A stretch of DNA of 64,000 nucleotides from Methanobacterium sp. ERen5 (lineage in GTDB: Archaea > Methanobacteriota > Methanobacteria > Methanobacteriales > Methanobacteriaceae). The position numbers and the translations under genes were made by a program. The notes under the pieces are model-generated. The model was given only the letters and a program-made list of their open reading frames with translations, made no database searches and had not been told where the DNA came from. The stretch's first letter is position 1, and each line of letters starts with the position of its first letter. Shown one piece after another: positions 7,526 to 17,829 of the stretch. The stretch is taken from the NCBI GenBank assembly GCA_024167805.1, contig CP099988.1:1372001-1436000 (forward strand), in the 5' to 3' direction.

Positions 7526-8356
7526 ATGGATGAACATGTTATAGAAGCATTGGGAAAGGCTAAGATTAAGGTAAAAAATGGGAAGGTAGTGGAAGTTGGT
7601 GAACCTAAAATTGATTACTGCCCAATATTTGACAAGTACAGAGGAATTAAGAAGCTCACACCCGAAACAATAAAGGAAAACATCGAATTTAGAATAGAGG
7701 ATTTTGGGATGTGTACCGAAGATCGGACCATGAGGATGCATGATTTTCTTTCTTTTGGAGTATCAGAAACCCTCACAACCATTTTAGAAGAGGGTGAAAT
7801 TGATGCTGTTGTTAGCGTTTGTGAGGGATGTGGCACAGTCATACTAACTGAACCTGAGCTTGTTCAGGGTACAGGTGGTAGAGTTTCAGGATTGCTAAGC
7901 ACTTGTCCAATTGAAAAATTGATTGAAGAAGTTGGACAAGATAAAGTTTTAGATCCTGATAATGCTTCAATAGACCAGATAGCAGGCACATTTAAAGCCA
8001 TTGAAATGGGATTTAAGAACATAGCAGTAACCATAGTGTCTGCAGATGATGCAATAAGACTCAGGGAGATTGAAGCTGAAAATGAGGATGTTAATATTTT
8101 CATATTCGTTGCCCATGTTACTGAAATGTCTGAAGAACATGCCATAACCATATTTAACCATGCAGATGTTGTCACGGGCTGTGCATCAAAGTATATACGG
8201 AATATAGGAAGAGAAAAGGAATATTTTGTTGCTGGAGATTCAATACCTATTTTCGGGGTTACAGATGCTGGAAAACGTTTTATGGAACTTAGAATTGAGA
8301 AAATTGGCGGAATGAAGGATAAAAAGGATCCAAAAATTCCTAAGCCTTTGATATAA
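7526..8356 (+). CDS. Methanogenesis marker protein 8 (DUF2099)
   Basis: A 276-residue protein recognised by IEDFGMCTEDRTMRMHDF, VVSVCEGCGTVI and GLLSTCPIEK. The family is confined essentially to methanogens; its biochemical role is not known. The conserved cysteines (MCTED, CEGCG, STCPI, VTGCAS) suggest metal or cofactor binding. The ATG at 7526 is preferred to a GTG at 7517 because GGTGA lies six bases before it. It stands alone between the tRNA and a convergent CBS-domain gene. Confidence 0.8.
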   Translation: MDEHVIEALGKAKIKVKNGKVVEVGEPKIDYCPIFDKYRGIKKLTPETIKENIEFRIEDFGMCTEDRTMRMHDFLSFGVSETLTTILEEGEIDAVVSVCEGCGTVILTEPELVQGTGGRVSGLLSTCPIEKLIEEVGQDKVLDPDNASIDQIAGTFKAIEMGFKNIAVTIVSADDAIRLREIEAENEDVNIFIFVAHVTEMSEEHAITIFNHADVVTGCASKYIRNIGREKEYFVAGDSIPIFGVTDAGKRFMELRIEKIGGMKDKKDPKIPKPLI

Positions 8357-8471
8357 TTAATTATCTGTTACAACTACTTAATTCCGGGTTATTGTCCTGG
8401 AATACTAAATTACTCATTTAAACGTAGTTTTTATATTTTTAATTTACAATGTGGTCCGGATTTTCCTGTAA

Positions 8472-8852
8472 TTAATCGAGACCTGCAAGCGCACGTATGA
8501 GGCTGCTTTGGGTGATGAGTCCCACAAGATCTCCATGGTCATCGATCACAGGAATTCTCTGATATCCTTTGTCTGCCATTATTTTGGTGATCTCCATTAT
8601 GGGTGTTTTCTTATCGGCAACCATCAGATCTTTACTCATTAAGTCGTCAACCTTAAGAGTAAGGGCTTCTCCACCTGCTAAAAGAATATCTCTGTGGGTT
8701 ATCATACCAACGAGCTTTCCTTCATCAACCACTGGAAGTCCACCAACATTGCATCGCATCATCTTCAGTTTTGCAGCTGCCAAAACATCTGTTCTACCGG
8801 TTACATGAACATCCTCTATCATGATCTCTTCTGCAACAAGGTTATCTTTCAT
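8472..8852 (-). CDS. Two-CBS-domain protein
   Basis: A 126-residue protein consisting of a tandem CBS pair: MIEDVHVTGRTD to LVGMITHRDIL (about 1-60), then LMSKDLMVADKKTP to DLVGLITQSSLIRAL (about 65-126). Such pairs bind adenine nucleotides and act as sensors, usually with a partner protein. No catalytic domain is attached. It is divergent from thiC and convergent with marker 8. Confidence 0.85.
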   Translation of the reverse strand: MKDNLVAEEIMIEDVHVTGRTDVLAAAKLKMMRCNVGGLPVVDEGKLVGMITHRDILLAGGEALTLKVDDLMSKDLMVADKKTPIMEITKIMADKGYQRIPVIDDHGDLVGLITQSSLIRALAGLD

Positions 8853-9199
8853 GTTAATTGATCTGGACTTCGATATTTAAAATAGTTATTTGTTCAATGT
8901 AACGAATTCAAGATGTTTGATAAAATAACCGGACTTCTATGGAATTTATGGATTTATAAATTATTTGATCCCAATATCCATATGAAATAATTTTTTTGTA
9001 TAACACCAATTTTTAAAATCAATAAATATTTGCAATCTTTCCAACAATTTCTTTAAGGTAGAAAAGATAAAGAAAATTACATCTATTAAAATCAGTTAAA
9101 TTTTTCAAGAAAATTTTTGTTGATGAAAATTTACGCATGAAACAGAAGATAATTTGTGAAAATTTATTAAATTTACGCGTTTTAGATGAGGTATGAAAA
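8853..9199. other. Divergent intergenic region, CBS gene and thiC
   Basis: About 350 AT-rich bases between divergent genes. TTTATTAAATTTA (9163-9175) is a fair TATA element for thiC. The 10-base word AAATTTACGC occurs twice (9127-9136 and 9169-9178). I see no TPP riboswitch core. A 70-codon minus-strand frame here is very AT-rich and lacks a ribosome site, so I do not call it. Confidence 0.5.
9127..9178 (+). repeat. Direct repeat AAATTTACGC upstream of thiC
   Basis: Two identical 10-base copies, 42 bases apart from start to start (9127-9136 and 9169-9178). The second overlaps the probable TATA/BRE region of thiC. A regulator binding here could control thiamine synthesis, but which one is not shown. 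Confidence 0.35.
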
Positions 9200-10473
9200 G
9201 TGACCCAGATGCAAGATGCCCTAAGAGGCAATATAACACCTGAAATGAAGTTAGTAGCAGAATCAGAAGGTATTGATGTTCAAAAGATTGTTCGTGGATT
9301 GTCAGATGGACGCATTATTATTCCAAAAATGTAGAAGGAAAAACCAAAGCCATAGCCATAGGTAAGGGACTCAAAACCAAGATCAATGCAAATATTGGTT
9401 CATCATCCGAGTTAGAAAAGGTTAAATGGGAAGTTGAGAAGGCCAAAGCAGCAGTTAAATATGGTGCAGACACTATTATGGATTTAAGCACAGGTCCAGA
9501 TTATCAAAATGTTTTAAATGCAGTAATGGAAGCTGTAGATGTTCCAATTGGGACTGTCCCAATTTATGAAGCTGGAATCACAGCATCGAATAGTAAAGGT
9601 GCTGTTGTGAACATGGATGAAGATGATATGTTCAATGCCATTACAAATCAGGCAAAGGCAGGTGTGGACTTCATAACTGTACACTGTGGCATAACCAAGG
9701 ATCTGATTGGGAAGGTACAAGATTCAAACAGGATCATGGGCATTGTTAGCAGGGGAGGATCATTCTTAGCTGCTTGGATCCTTCAAAATGAAATGGAAAA
9801 CCCTCTTTACAAGAACTATGATTATCTCTTGGAAATTGCCTCTGAATATGATGTTACAATCAGTTTAGGTGATGGATTAAGACCAGGCTGTTTACATGAT
9901 GCATCGGATGTTTCACAGATTCAAGAATTGGTAACACTTGGAGAATTGGTTACAAGAGCCAGAAACGAGGGTGTTCAAGTCATGGTAGAGGGTCCAGGCC
10001 ACGTTCCAATAAACCAGATAAAGGCCAACATCGAAATTCAGAAAACAGTGTGTAAAGAAGCTCCTTTCTATGTTTTGGGGCCACTAGTGACTGATTTAGC
10101 TCCGGGATATGATCATATAACTTCTGCCATCGGCGGTGCCATCGCAGCTTCTGCAGGTGCTGACTTCCTATGTTATGTGACTCCTGCAGAACACCTGGCA
10201 ATTCCGAATATAGATGATGTGAAGGAAGGAGTTATAGCTTCTAAAATTGCTGCTGAAGCTGCAGATGTTGCTAAGGGGGTTAAGGGCGCATGGGATAAGG
10301 AGGTTGAAATGGCACATGCAAGGAAAAACTTTGACTGGGAAAAACAATTTGAACTAGCATTTGACCAAGAAAAACCTAGAAAATGTCGCCAGCGCAAACC
10401 TATATCAGAAGATGATATGTGTACCATGTGTGGAGAATTCTGTGCCTTACGCCTCGTAAGGAACAATATATAA
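9200..10473 (+). CDS. thiC: Phosphomethylpyrimidine synthase ThiC (one apparent frameshift)
   Basis: ThiC converts aminoimidazole ribotide to HMP phosphate for thiamine using SAM and a 4Fe-4S cluster. The GTG at 9200 follows GAGGT and gives TQMQDALRGNITPEM; the frame breaks at the A5 run 9325-9329, where one added A restores IIIPKNVEGKTKAI. Downstream motifs are GADTIMDLSTG, VPIGTVPIYEAG, SRGGSFLAAW, GDGLRPGC and VEGPGHVPINQ, with the C-terminal cluster motif CTMCGEFC. Corrected length is about 424 residues, normal for the family. A conserved biosynthetic gene with a single homopolymer loss is most simply a sequencing error. Confidence 0.9.
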
Positions 10474-10581
10474 TTGAAGCTTCAATTTAGTTAGTATCAT
10501 CCCAAACTATTTATAGTGTTTGAAACAAACTAATTAATTGTAATATTTTTTGAATATCCAAAAAAAATTGAAGGTTTTACC

Positions 10582-10890
10582 ATGAAAGCAGAAAATTTAA
10601 ATCAAAAATGTCCTGTATGTGGATGTACTGATAAAGATATATCAAGAAAAAGAGATGCTGGTCACAATGATGAGGCATTTTACATTCCCCATGTACCACA
10701 GGGAACCATTGGGGTAATCAAATGTAGTAACTGTGGCCATTGTTTTGAGTACTGTACAGATGAACAGTGTCTAGTTGAAATACACAAACTAGTTCTGGGT
10801 GAAGATAAGGATAAGCCGGATGAAAAAAAGAGCCTTAAACCACCTTTATTTAGATTCAAACTGTTCATCCCATATAAAATCCTTAAATAA
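10582..10890 (+). CDS. Small zinc-ribbon protein
   Basis: A 102-residue protein with CPVCGC at 10-15 and IKCSNCGHCFEYC near 47-59, a four-or-more-cysteine zinc ribbon, followed by a charged linker and a basic hydrophobic tail (FRFKLFIPYKILK). No catalytic motif is visible. AAGGTTTTACC before the ATG gives the start. Function unknown. Confidence 0.65.
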   Translation: MKAENLNQKCPVCGCTDKDISRKRDAGHNDEAFYIPHVPQGTIGVIKCSNCGHCFEYCTDEQCLVEIHKLVLGEDKDKPDEKKSLKPPLFRFKLFIPYKILK

Positions 10891-10989
10891 GATATAATCT
10901 ATTTTTTTATTTGTTTTACAGAAAATTTAATACCTATTTGGAACTAAAGTAAACATTGAAAAAAATTTCATGCCGGGAGGGCGAGACAT

Positions 10990-11268
10990 ATGAAAATGCA
11001 GCATGTAGAAGGTCAAAATAAGGGTAAATTAGTTCTTTTTGCACTAAGCACTTGTGGATGGTGTAAGAAAACCAGGGCATTGATCGAGGATCTTGATGCG
11101 GATTATGAATATGTATATGTGGACCTTTTGAAGGGTGAAGAACGGGAAGAATCAGTTGAAATGATAAAAAAATGGAATCCACAGTTATCTTTTCCGACCC
11201 TTGTGATTAACGATGACGTAACAATAATCGGGTTTAAAGAGGAGGAAATTAAGGAGGCTCTTGGATGA
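10990..11268 (+). CDS. Glutaredoxin-family protein
   Basis: A 92-residue thioredoxin-fold protein with the active site STCGWCKKT (C22 and C25) and the cis-proline element SFPTLVI. Such proteins carry reducing equivalents to target disulfides. GGGAGGG lies before the ATG. Its last four bases overlap the next gene, a ferredoxin-thioredoxin reductase, so the two probably form one redox relay in which the reductase reduces this glutaredoxin with electrons from ferredoxin. Confidence 0.85.
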   Translation: MKMQHVEGQNKGKLVLFALSTCGWCKKTRALIEDLDADYEYVYVDLLKGEEREESVEMIKKWNPQLSFPTLVINDDVTIIGFKEEEIKEALG

Positions 11269-11774
11269 GCGACTTTGATGAACCAGATGAACAAGAAGTT
11301 GATTCATACTACAAAAAGGTTAAGGCAGACGCAGAATCTGGAGGATATCACCTCAATTCTGATGAAGAATTTACAAAGGAACTTTTAAAAAGTATACTCA
11401 TCAACAAAAAACGTTATGGGTACGGTGCATGTCCCTGCAGACTCGCATCTGGTACTAAGGAAGAGGATCTGGATCTGATCTGTCCATGTGATTACAGGGA
11501 TCCTGACTTGGTTGATTACGATGCATGTTACTGTGGGCTTTACGTTTCAGGCCAAATATTGAGTGGGGAAAGGGAACTCCAATCAATTCCAGAGAGAAGA
11601 CCAACATCAGAAGAAAGGAAAAAGATCCAAGCATCCAAATCAGAAACAGTTAAAAACCTTTCAAAACCTGTTTGGGCTTGTAATGTATGTGGATATCTAT
11701 GTGCAAGGGATGCACCCCCTGAAGTTTGTCCCATCTGCAAGGTATCAAGCGACAGATTTGAAAGGTTCATGTAA
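11265..11774 (+). CDS. Ferredoxin-thioredoxin reductase catalytic subunit fused to rubredoxin
   Basis: A 169-residue protein. Residues 1-100 have the FTR catalytic-chain pattern CPC (56-58), CPC (73-75) and CYC (88-90), which supplies the 4Fe-4S cluster and redox disulfide. Residues 137-169 add a rubredoxin-like knuckle (C139, C142, C155, C158; ACNVCGY and EVCPICKV) ending DRFERF, as in rubrerythrin tails. The enzyme reduces thioredoxin-like proteins with ferredoxin electrons. The fused rubredoxin would give a built-in iron centre. The plant-type variable subunit is absent, as usual in archaea. It overlaps the glutaredoxin gene by four bases; GGAGG sets the start. Confidence 0.88.
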   Translation: MSDFDEPDEQEVDSYYKKVKADAESGGYHLNSDEEFTKELLKSILINKKRYGYGACPCRLASGTKEEDLDLICPCDYRDPDLVDYDACYCGLYVSGQILSGERELQSIPERRPTSEERKKIQASKSETVKNLSKPVWACNVCGYLCARDAPPEVCPICKVSSDRFERFM

Positions 11775-12012
11775 CAATTTTTTCATTCCATCTATTTTTT
11801 TTAAATCAAGGAAAATCTAGAAGTATTCCTCGGGTTTCCAATTATTAGCTCAAAATTTTGGCTTTAATAATTTTTTTAGGGTAACCAATGCAAAACTATT
11901 AAATTAATTTTAATAAGAATTAATATTGGTATTGGAATAAAGTCAGGAACGTTATTACCAATTAATCAAATCAAATTCAATTAAATAAATTTTTTTAGGG
12001 TAGGCAGGAATT

Positions 12013-13695
12013 ATGAAAGATTCACATGATGGTACGAGTTACAGTAAAATGGTTGAAGTTTACGAAGAACTGGATTCAACTACCAAAAGACTTGAAAAAA
12101 CATCTATACTAGCAAAATTTTTTAGTGAGATAGGTAATGAGGATTCAGAACTTTTACCGGTGGTCACGCTACTCTCCCTTGGAAGGGTTTTTCCCACATG
12201 GAGTGAGGAAGAACTGGGAATAGGTTCCAAACTACTAATGAAAGCAATAGCATTGGTTGTAGGTGTAAAACCTGAGGAAGTGGAAGATAAACAGAGGGAT
12301 GCTGGTGATATTGGACAAGCTGCCCAGGAATTATTTTTAAAGAAAAAACAGGCGACTCTGTTCTCCAGAAAGCTAACCATTAGAAAGGTGCGGAGCAACC
12401 TGATGAAGATGGCCACAGTGTCTGGAAACAGGGCCCAATCTAAAAAACTCGAAATATTACGGGAATTATTATCATCTGCCTCTCCAACCGAGGCTAAATA
12501 CATAACCCGAACAGTTATTGAAGAATTGAGGGTTGGGGTGGGTGAAGGAACCATCAGAGACGCAGTTTCCCAAGCTTTCGATGTGGATAAGGCTATTGTT
12601 GAAAGGGCGCACATGCTCACCAATGATCTGGGACTAGTTGCAGAGGTTTCCAAAGAAGAAGGGGTTGAAGGTCTTAAAAAGCTTTCATTAAATCCTGGAA
12701 AACCTGTTAAGCCCATGCTTGCACAGCTTTCTCCCGGAATTGAAACAAGCATTACAGAGATGGGATGGGCTTTTTGTGAAACCAAGTACGATGGTATCAG
12801 GGTGCAGATACACAGACTCGGGGATGAAGTTAATGTTTTCACCAGAAGACTCGAAAATATCAGCAATGCAGTTCCAGAAATTGTGGAGTACATAAAAAAA
12901 GATTTACCACCTAAAAATTTCATTGTGGAAGGTGAAATAATTGTTACACGTGATGGAAAACCAATTTCTTTCCAGTACATTCTCCAGAGGGTTAGAAGGA
13001 AGTACGATATTGAAAGGATGAGAAATGAAGTACCTCTTAAATTGTACCTTTTTGATGTTCTTTACTACGAGGAACCGTTACTTGATGCTCCCTTTGAAAA
13101 GAGAAGAGAAGTTCTTGAATCAATTGTGAATATCACACCTGAAAAAATTGAATTAAGTGAACAGGTTAAGGTCACTTCAGAATCTGTTCAAGTGGCTCAG
13201 GATCTCTTTAACAATTCCATTAAAGGAGGTCATGAGGGTATAATGATTAAAGATCCAACAGCTCCATACATCCCGGGTATTAGGGGTAAAAAAATGCTTA
13301 AATTTAAGGCCGAACCTGAAACCCTCGATTTGGTTGTGGTTGGAGGGACCTATGGAAAGGGAAAAAGGGCACATTTCATAGGATCCTACCTCCTGGCTGC
13401 TAGGGGTGAGGACAACGAATTTAAAACTCTTGCCCATGCTGCCACAGGTTTGGATGATAAAACCCTTCAGGAACTTTCGGATCTAAGTGAACCACTCATA
13501 ACCAGTAAGGTTGGAAGGCAGGTCCACATTGCACCACAAATCATTCTCGAGATAGCTTACAGTGAAATTGTTAAAAGTCCAGAGTACGAGTCTGGATATT
13601 CTCTCAGATTCCCTGTGGTTAAGAGAATAAGGAATGACCTTAGTTTGGATGATATTGACACAGTAGATAGGATAAATTCCATGTTCAAGGAATGA
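12013..13695 (+). CDS. lig: ATP-dependent DNA ligase
   Basis: A 560-residue archaeal DNA ligase, full length. The N-terminal DNA-binding domain (1-220) is followed by the nucleotidyltransferase motif CETKYDGIRVQ with catalytic lysine about K258, then FTRRLENIS, IVEGEI, KLYLFDVLYYE, GIMIKDP and KMLKFK, and a C-terminal OB fold (VVGGTYGKGKRAHFIGSYLLA). It seals nicks in replication and repair. AGGAATT precedes the ATG. A T7 tract at 13707-13713 may end transcription. Confidence 0.95.
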   Translation: MKDSHDGTSYSKMVEVYEELDSTTKRLEKTSILAKFFSEIGNEDSELLPVVTLLSLGRVFPTWSEEELGIGSKLLMKAIALVVGVKPEEVEDKQRDAGDIGQAAQELFLKKKQATLFSRKLTIRKVRSNLMKMATVSGNRAQSKKLEILRELLSSASPTEAKYITRTVIEELRVGVGEGTIRDAVSQAFDVDKAIVERAHMLTNDLGLVAEVSKEEGVEGLKKLSLNPGKPVKPMLAQLSPGIETSITEMGWAFCETKYDGIRVQIHRLGDEVNVFTRRLENISNAVPEIVEYIKKDLPPKNFIVEGEIIVTRDGKPISFQYILQRVRRKYDIERMRNEVPLKLYLFDVLYYEEPLLDAPFEKRREVLESIVNITPEKIELSEQVKVTSESVQVAQDLFNNSIKGGHEGIMIKDPTAPYIPGIRGKKMLKFKAEPETLDLVVVGGTYGKGKRAHFIGSYLLAARGEDNEFKTLAHAATGLDDKTLQELSDLSEPLITSKVGRQVHIAPQIILEIAYSEIVKSPEYESGYSLRFPVVKRIRNDLSLDDIDTVDRINSMFKE

Positions 13696-13780
13696 ATCAT
13701 CAATTATTTTTTTAGAATATATTAATACTTGTTGGCATAATAATATTACATGGTAAACCAAATTTTTTGGAGTCCATGGT

Positions 13781-14173
13781 ATGAATGATGAGACCATCTA
13801 CAAACTTGCTTTAACAACGACAATTTTTGGTATTGTGGGTATTATCCTACTTTCTGGCCAGTTATATCCTCAGGAATACCATATAAACGATATTAACCGG
13901 GGGATGCTTGATAAACAAGTATCCATTCAGGGTGTGGTTGAAGAGATTAAAAAGTCTAAAAATAGTGATACCTACTTTTTAGAGATTGCAGATGAAACTG
14001 GAAGGATAAATGTGGTTGTGTTTCACCAAACTGTTGAAGACTATGAGAAGTACAATTTGAAAATCAATGAACTTGTGAAAAGAAGAATCAGAGTCATGGG
14101 CACAGTAACAGAATACAATGGTCATTTAGAGATAATATTAACTGATTCTAAGTCTGTTAAATTGATTGCCTAA
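13781..14173 (+). CDS. Membrane-anchored OB-fold protein
   Basis: A 130-residue protein. Residues 8-28 (LALTTTIFGIVGIILLSGQLY) form one membrane helix. The rest is an OB fold of the tRNA_anti type: LDKQVSIQGVVEEIKKS, YFLEIADETGRINVVVF, KRRIRVMGTVTEYNGHLEIIL. Related soluble domains bind nucleic acid; here the domain probably faces outside the cell, so its ligand is uncertain. GGAGT lies upstream of the ATG. It follows DNA ligase by 85 bases. Confidence 0.7.
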   Translation: MNDETIYKLALTTTIFGIVGIILLSGQLYPQEYHINDINRGMLDKQVSIQGVVEEIKKSKNSDTYFLEIADETGRINVVVFHQTVEDYEKYNLKINELVKRRIRVMGTVTEYNGHLEIILTDSKSVKLIA

Positions 14174-14341
14174 ACAGAATGCAGAGGATTTTTTTGGATC
14201 AAATAACCTCCTAGAAAAAGTTAGATTCTTTGTTTCCATGAATCTTCAACATGATCCTTTTCTTTAAGTTAATTTTAATAGGTTTACATTCCATATCAAT
14301 AACAAACTTAATTAATAAATAATTCAATCGGAGTTTTTTTT

Positions 14342-15693
14342 ATGACAATTAAACGATTATTTGGAACATTTGGAGTTAGGAGAATTGCTAATCAAGAATT
14401 AACACCAGAATTTGCTTCAAGACTTGCTGCAGCATATGGGTCTATTGTTAGTGGGACTGTGGCTGTTGGAGGCGATCCAAGAACATCTACAGAAATGATC
14501 AAACATGCTGTGATTGCAGGACTTTTATCAGCTGGATGTAAGGTCATAGATCTTGGAATTTTACCTACTCCTGCAGTTCAGTTTGCAGTTAGAAACTATT
14601 ATGATGGAGGGGTAATGATAACAGCATCACACAACCCTCCAAAATATAATGGACTTAAATTTGTTGATTCTGATGGAATAGGAATCAAAGATGAATGGGA
14701 ACAAAAAATTGAGGCAATGTTCTTCGATGAGGAACCTGTAAGGGTATCTTGGAATGCTATTGAAGAATCAACTAAAAATCAGGGTATTGTGGAGGAATAC
14801 ATCGAAAATGTCATCGAAAGGGTGGACTCCCAACTGATTAAAGAGGCTAATCTCAAGGTAATAGTTGATTGTGGAAGTGGAGCTGCATGTTTCACAACAC
14901 CCTACTTGTTGAGGAGGTTAGGGTGCCAAGTAACTACAATGAACTGTCAACCAGACGGATTTTTCCCGGAAGGAATCCAGAACCAACATCTGAGAATTTG
15001 GAAGAACTGAAAAATGTTGTTAAAGCCACAGGGGCAGATCTTGGTATAGCCCATGATGGTGATGCAGATAGGACCATATGCATCGATGAAAATGGAGAAT
15101 TTGTTTTCGGGGACAAAACATTTGCACTGGTTGAAAAGGCTATGCTCAAGGAAAACGGGGGTGGAACCATAGTAACAACTGTTGCTACTTCTGCTGCAAT
15201 TTATGACATTGCTGAGGAATATAATGGAGAAGTTATAGCCACAAGGGTGGGTGATCTTCTGGTTGCAAGGGAACTGAAGGATCAAAATGGACTTTTCGGT
15301 GGAGAAGAAAATGGTGGACTCATCTTTCCAGAATTTGTATATGGGAGGGATGCAGCCATGTCCACAGCTAAAATAGTTGAAATCATGGCAAAAGAAGCTA
15401 AACCTCTGTCTGAACTCATTCAAGAACTTCCTAAATACTGTTCTGCAAAGTTGAAAGTTGAATGTGCTGACAATCAAAAATCAACTGTCATGGACAGAAT
15501 AGTTGAAGCAACCTCAGATCATGAAGTGGATACTAAAGATGGAGTTAAAATATTAACAGAAGAAGGATGGGTAATTATCAGACCCTCTGGAACTGAACCA
15601 ATATTCCGATGTTTTGCAGAGGCTCAAACAGAAGAAGATGCATTGAAAATGGCTAAATGGGGCATCTCATTGGTTGAGGAAAATATGGAGTAA
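14342..15693 (+). CDS. glmM: Phosphoglucosamine mutase GlmM (one apparent frameshift)
   Basis: An alpha-D-phosphohexomutase of about 450 residues. Motifs in order: FGVRRIANQELTPE, VGGDPR, the phosphoserine loop TASHNPPKYNG, the metal loop HDGDADR, the sugar loop GGEENGG and the phosphate loop RPSGTEP. The frame breaks at CCCGG (GG at 14968-14969): one more G restores DGFFPGRNPEPTSENL. Archaeal GlmM interconverts glucosamine 6- and 1-phosphate for UDP-GlcNAc, needed for pseudomurein and glycoproteins. The loss of one G in an otherwise intact gene points to sequence error. Confidence 0.88.
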
Positions 15694-15719
15694 ATTTCAA
15701 CTCCCAATTCATTCTTTTT

Positions 15720-15904
15720 TTAATCGCTGTAAAACCCATAAAATTCAGAACAATATGCACACATGGGATACTTACCAAATTTATAATGACTTGAATCGTC
15801 TTTATTTATATCAAACTCTTTGAGGCAGAAGTAGCATTTTTCTATCTTTTCAGATTTATCGTTCTCAGAATCATTGCAGGCTTTTTCATTGTTTATTTTT
15901 TCAC
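15720..15904 (-). CDS. Small zinc-binding protein (start affected by a probable frameshift)
   Basis: Reading left on the minus strand there is a 60-residue frame with KCYFCLKEF and PMCAYCSEFYGFYSD, two CxxC pairs suited to one zinc ion, ending at TAA (15720-15722). Its N-terminus has no normal start in frame. Adding one base to the six-base run 15896-15901 links it to a GTG at 15904 that follows AGGATT, giving KKINNEKACND. This fits the pattern of missing homopolymer bases elsewhere in the window. Function unknown. Confidence 0.45.
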
Positions 15905-16096
15905 TGTTAATCCTAACACCCCAATACTAACTATTTACTGTGATCATAATGATCGAGTTGGTTTATGAAACTATCGATCCAAGAAAGATATATCCTTTCA
16001 TAAATAAATTAGTTGAAACTAACCAACTGATTTGAATCATTGAAAAACCATCTGATCTCGAAAAAAATTTAATTCAAAATAACCAAATAATAATAC

Positions 16097-16672
16097 ATGA
16101 TAGTCAAGGGTAAAAAACACAAGGTTGCTTGGGGAATCACAGGTAGTGGCGAAAAAATTCTTGAAACAGTAGAGATAATGGAGCAGATGAAAGAAAAATA
16201 CAAAAACACCTTCGATATCCGAGTTTTCATATCCAAGGCAGGGGATCAGGTTTTAAAATACTATAATTTATCCAATACTCTTGAAACATTATTTGACAAA
16301 ACATGGACAGAAATTAATGCAAACTCTCCATTTTTAGCAGGTAAAATCCAACTTGGATCGTTTGATTTTTTGTTGATAGCTCCTGCGACTTCTAACACAG
16401 TAGCAAAGATATCATTGAGAATAGCGGACACGTTACTGACCAACGCTGCAATCATGGGACAAAAAACTTCTACACCAATTTATATAATGCCAACGGATTT
16501 TAGAGAGGGTGAAACAGTTACAAAACTGCCAAATGGTAAAGATTTGGTGCTTAACATAACCCAGGATGATGCTAAGCATGTGGAGAATTTGTCTAACATG
16601 CCGAACACCACTGTTTTTGAGCATCCAAATGAAATTCCATCGATATTTGAGAAACACTCCAAGATTAAATAG
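16097..16672 (+). CDS. Archaeoflavoprotein / dihydromethanopterin reductase-like flavoprotein
   Basis: A 191-residue flavoprotein of the UbiX/Dfp fold: KVAWGITGSGEKILE for FMN phosphate, FDFLLIAPATSNTVAKIS, IADTLLTNAAIMGQK and PIYIMPTDF. Methanogen members include archaeoflavoprotein AfpA and the dihydromethanopterin reductase DmrX, and I cannot decide between them. No ribosome site is seen before the ATG, so the message may be leaderless. It ends 8 bases into a convergent gene. Confidence 0.7.
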   Translation: MIVKGKKHKVAWGITGSGEKILETVEIMEQMKEKYKNTFDIRVFISKAGDQVLKYYNLSNTLETLFDKTWTEINANSPFLAGKIQLGSFDFLLIAPATSNTVAKISLRIADTLLTNAAIMGQKTSTPIYIMPTDFREGETVTKLPNGKDLVLNITQDDAKHVENLSNMPNTTVFEHPNEIPSIFEKHSKIK

Positions 16673-16991
16673 TTGTAGATAAAAATTGCAGGGTCACTCT
16701 GAGCTTGTAAAGTCCTTCAGTATCTTCAACTATATCTGAAAGGCCACGGAAGTAATGATCAACATCACCAGATCCTGCGATGTTAACTTTTATAGGTTCA
16801 ACATCGTTTATTTCACTGAAGAAATTGTTTATTTTCATTATTTCGGACATTGTCCCCTCAAAGTTCATAACAACACTACCGCCGGGTCTGGATTGGATTG
16901 TCACATTCTCTTCATTAATTTCCAAGGTTTTTTCATCTTTATACTTGTTGTGTTTCATATTTACTGTAAATACCACGTTGGTTTCATCCAT
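16665..16991 (-). CDS. Conserved hypothetical protein
   Basis: A 108-residue soluble protein, MDETNVVFTVNMKHNKYKD onward, rich in beta-strand pattern (SVVMNFEGTMSEI, PIKVNIAGSGDVDHYFRGL). The ATG at 16991 is chosen over an upstream GTG because GTAGGTG sits 7 bases before it. No membrane segment, signal or catalytic motif is seen. I do not recognise the family. Confidence 0.6.
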   Translation of the reverse strand: MDETNVVFTVNMKHNKYKDEKTLEINEENVTIQSRPGGSVVMNFEGTMSEIMKINNFFSEINDVEPIKVNIAGSGDVDHYFRGLSDIVEDTEGLYKLRVTLQFLSTTI

Positions 16992-17131
16992 TATAAACAC
17001 CTACAAAAAGTTCAATAACCTGATTTTTTCACTACTATATTATTGGGCTGCAGACTATAAACTTGTTTTGCAATCATACAATTTGGGCTTACTATTGGCT
17101 GAAAGTAGATTTATGGGTTTAAATCTGGTTT

Positions 17132-17620
17132 TTAAAATTTATATCCGATCTCCCTCAAAAATTTCCTTCTGAAATCTTTATCATCTTCGTTCTCTATTCC
17201 TCTAGGTTTAAATCCATCTACAACACCTACAATTCCCCTTCCCTGTTCTGTTTCAGCTATTAGGATTTCAACTGGGTTGGCTGTGGCACAGTATATGTTA
17301 ACTACTTCTGGAACACTTTTAATTCGATGTATAACATTTATGGGGAAAGCGTTTTCTAAAATTATTAAAAATGAATGTCCACATCCAATTTCAAACATTT
17401 TATCTGCTACAAATTCTTCTAGTTCCTCACTATTCCCTTCTGTTCTGACTAAACAGTCTCCTGATGCTTCTGAAAATGCAATTCCAAATTTAGCATTGGG
17501 TACTGTATTGAATATTGCTTCGTACAAGTCCTCAACTGTTTTTATAAAATGGCTTTGTCCAAGAATGATGTTGCAATCTTCGGGGGCCTCAACTTTTACT
17601 ATTTTTAGTTTCATTTCCAT
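17132..17620 (-). CDS. Adenosine-specific kinase family protein (PF04008)
   Basis: A 162-residue protein matching the small archaeal family annotated as adenosine-specific kinase: [76 protein letters not shown]. The fold has been studied structurally, but its physiological role is poorly defined. GGAGG lies directly upstream of the ATG at 17620. Confidence 0.8.
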   Translation of the reverse strand: MEMKLKIVKVEAPEDCNIILGQSHFIKTVEDLYEAIFNTVPNAKFGIAFSEASGDCLVRTEGNSEELEEFVADKMFEIGCGHSFLIILENAFPINVIHRIKSVPEVVNIYCATANPVEILIAETEQGRGIVGVVDGFKPRGIENEDDKDFRRKFLREIGYKF

Positions 17621-17829
17621 GAAATTCCTCCAATCATCAGTTTGTTACTACTCTGTTTTTTCGGTTATTTCTAGATATGAACGATCATTTTCCTTACCCC
17701 AAAAAGATTAATTCTACTAGGGGATCATTATATATATCAGAATTTTAAATAAAAAATTATCATTAACAATCATTATAATTATTTTGAAGGTATTCTAAAT
17801 ATTTTTTTAGCTAATCAAGGAGTTCGAAT

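Noticed and set aside
8853..9199. TPP riboswitch upstream of thiC
   Set aside because: I could not find the conserved CUGAGA and related core elements, and the spacer is too AT-rich to fold that way.
12060..12980. 306-residue open frame opposite the DNA ligase gene
   Set aside because: It is the antisense shadow of the ligase, with a Ser-rich composition and no ribosome site.
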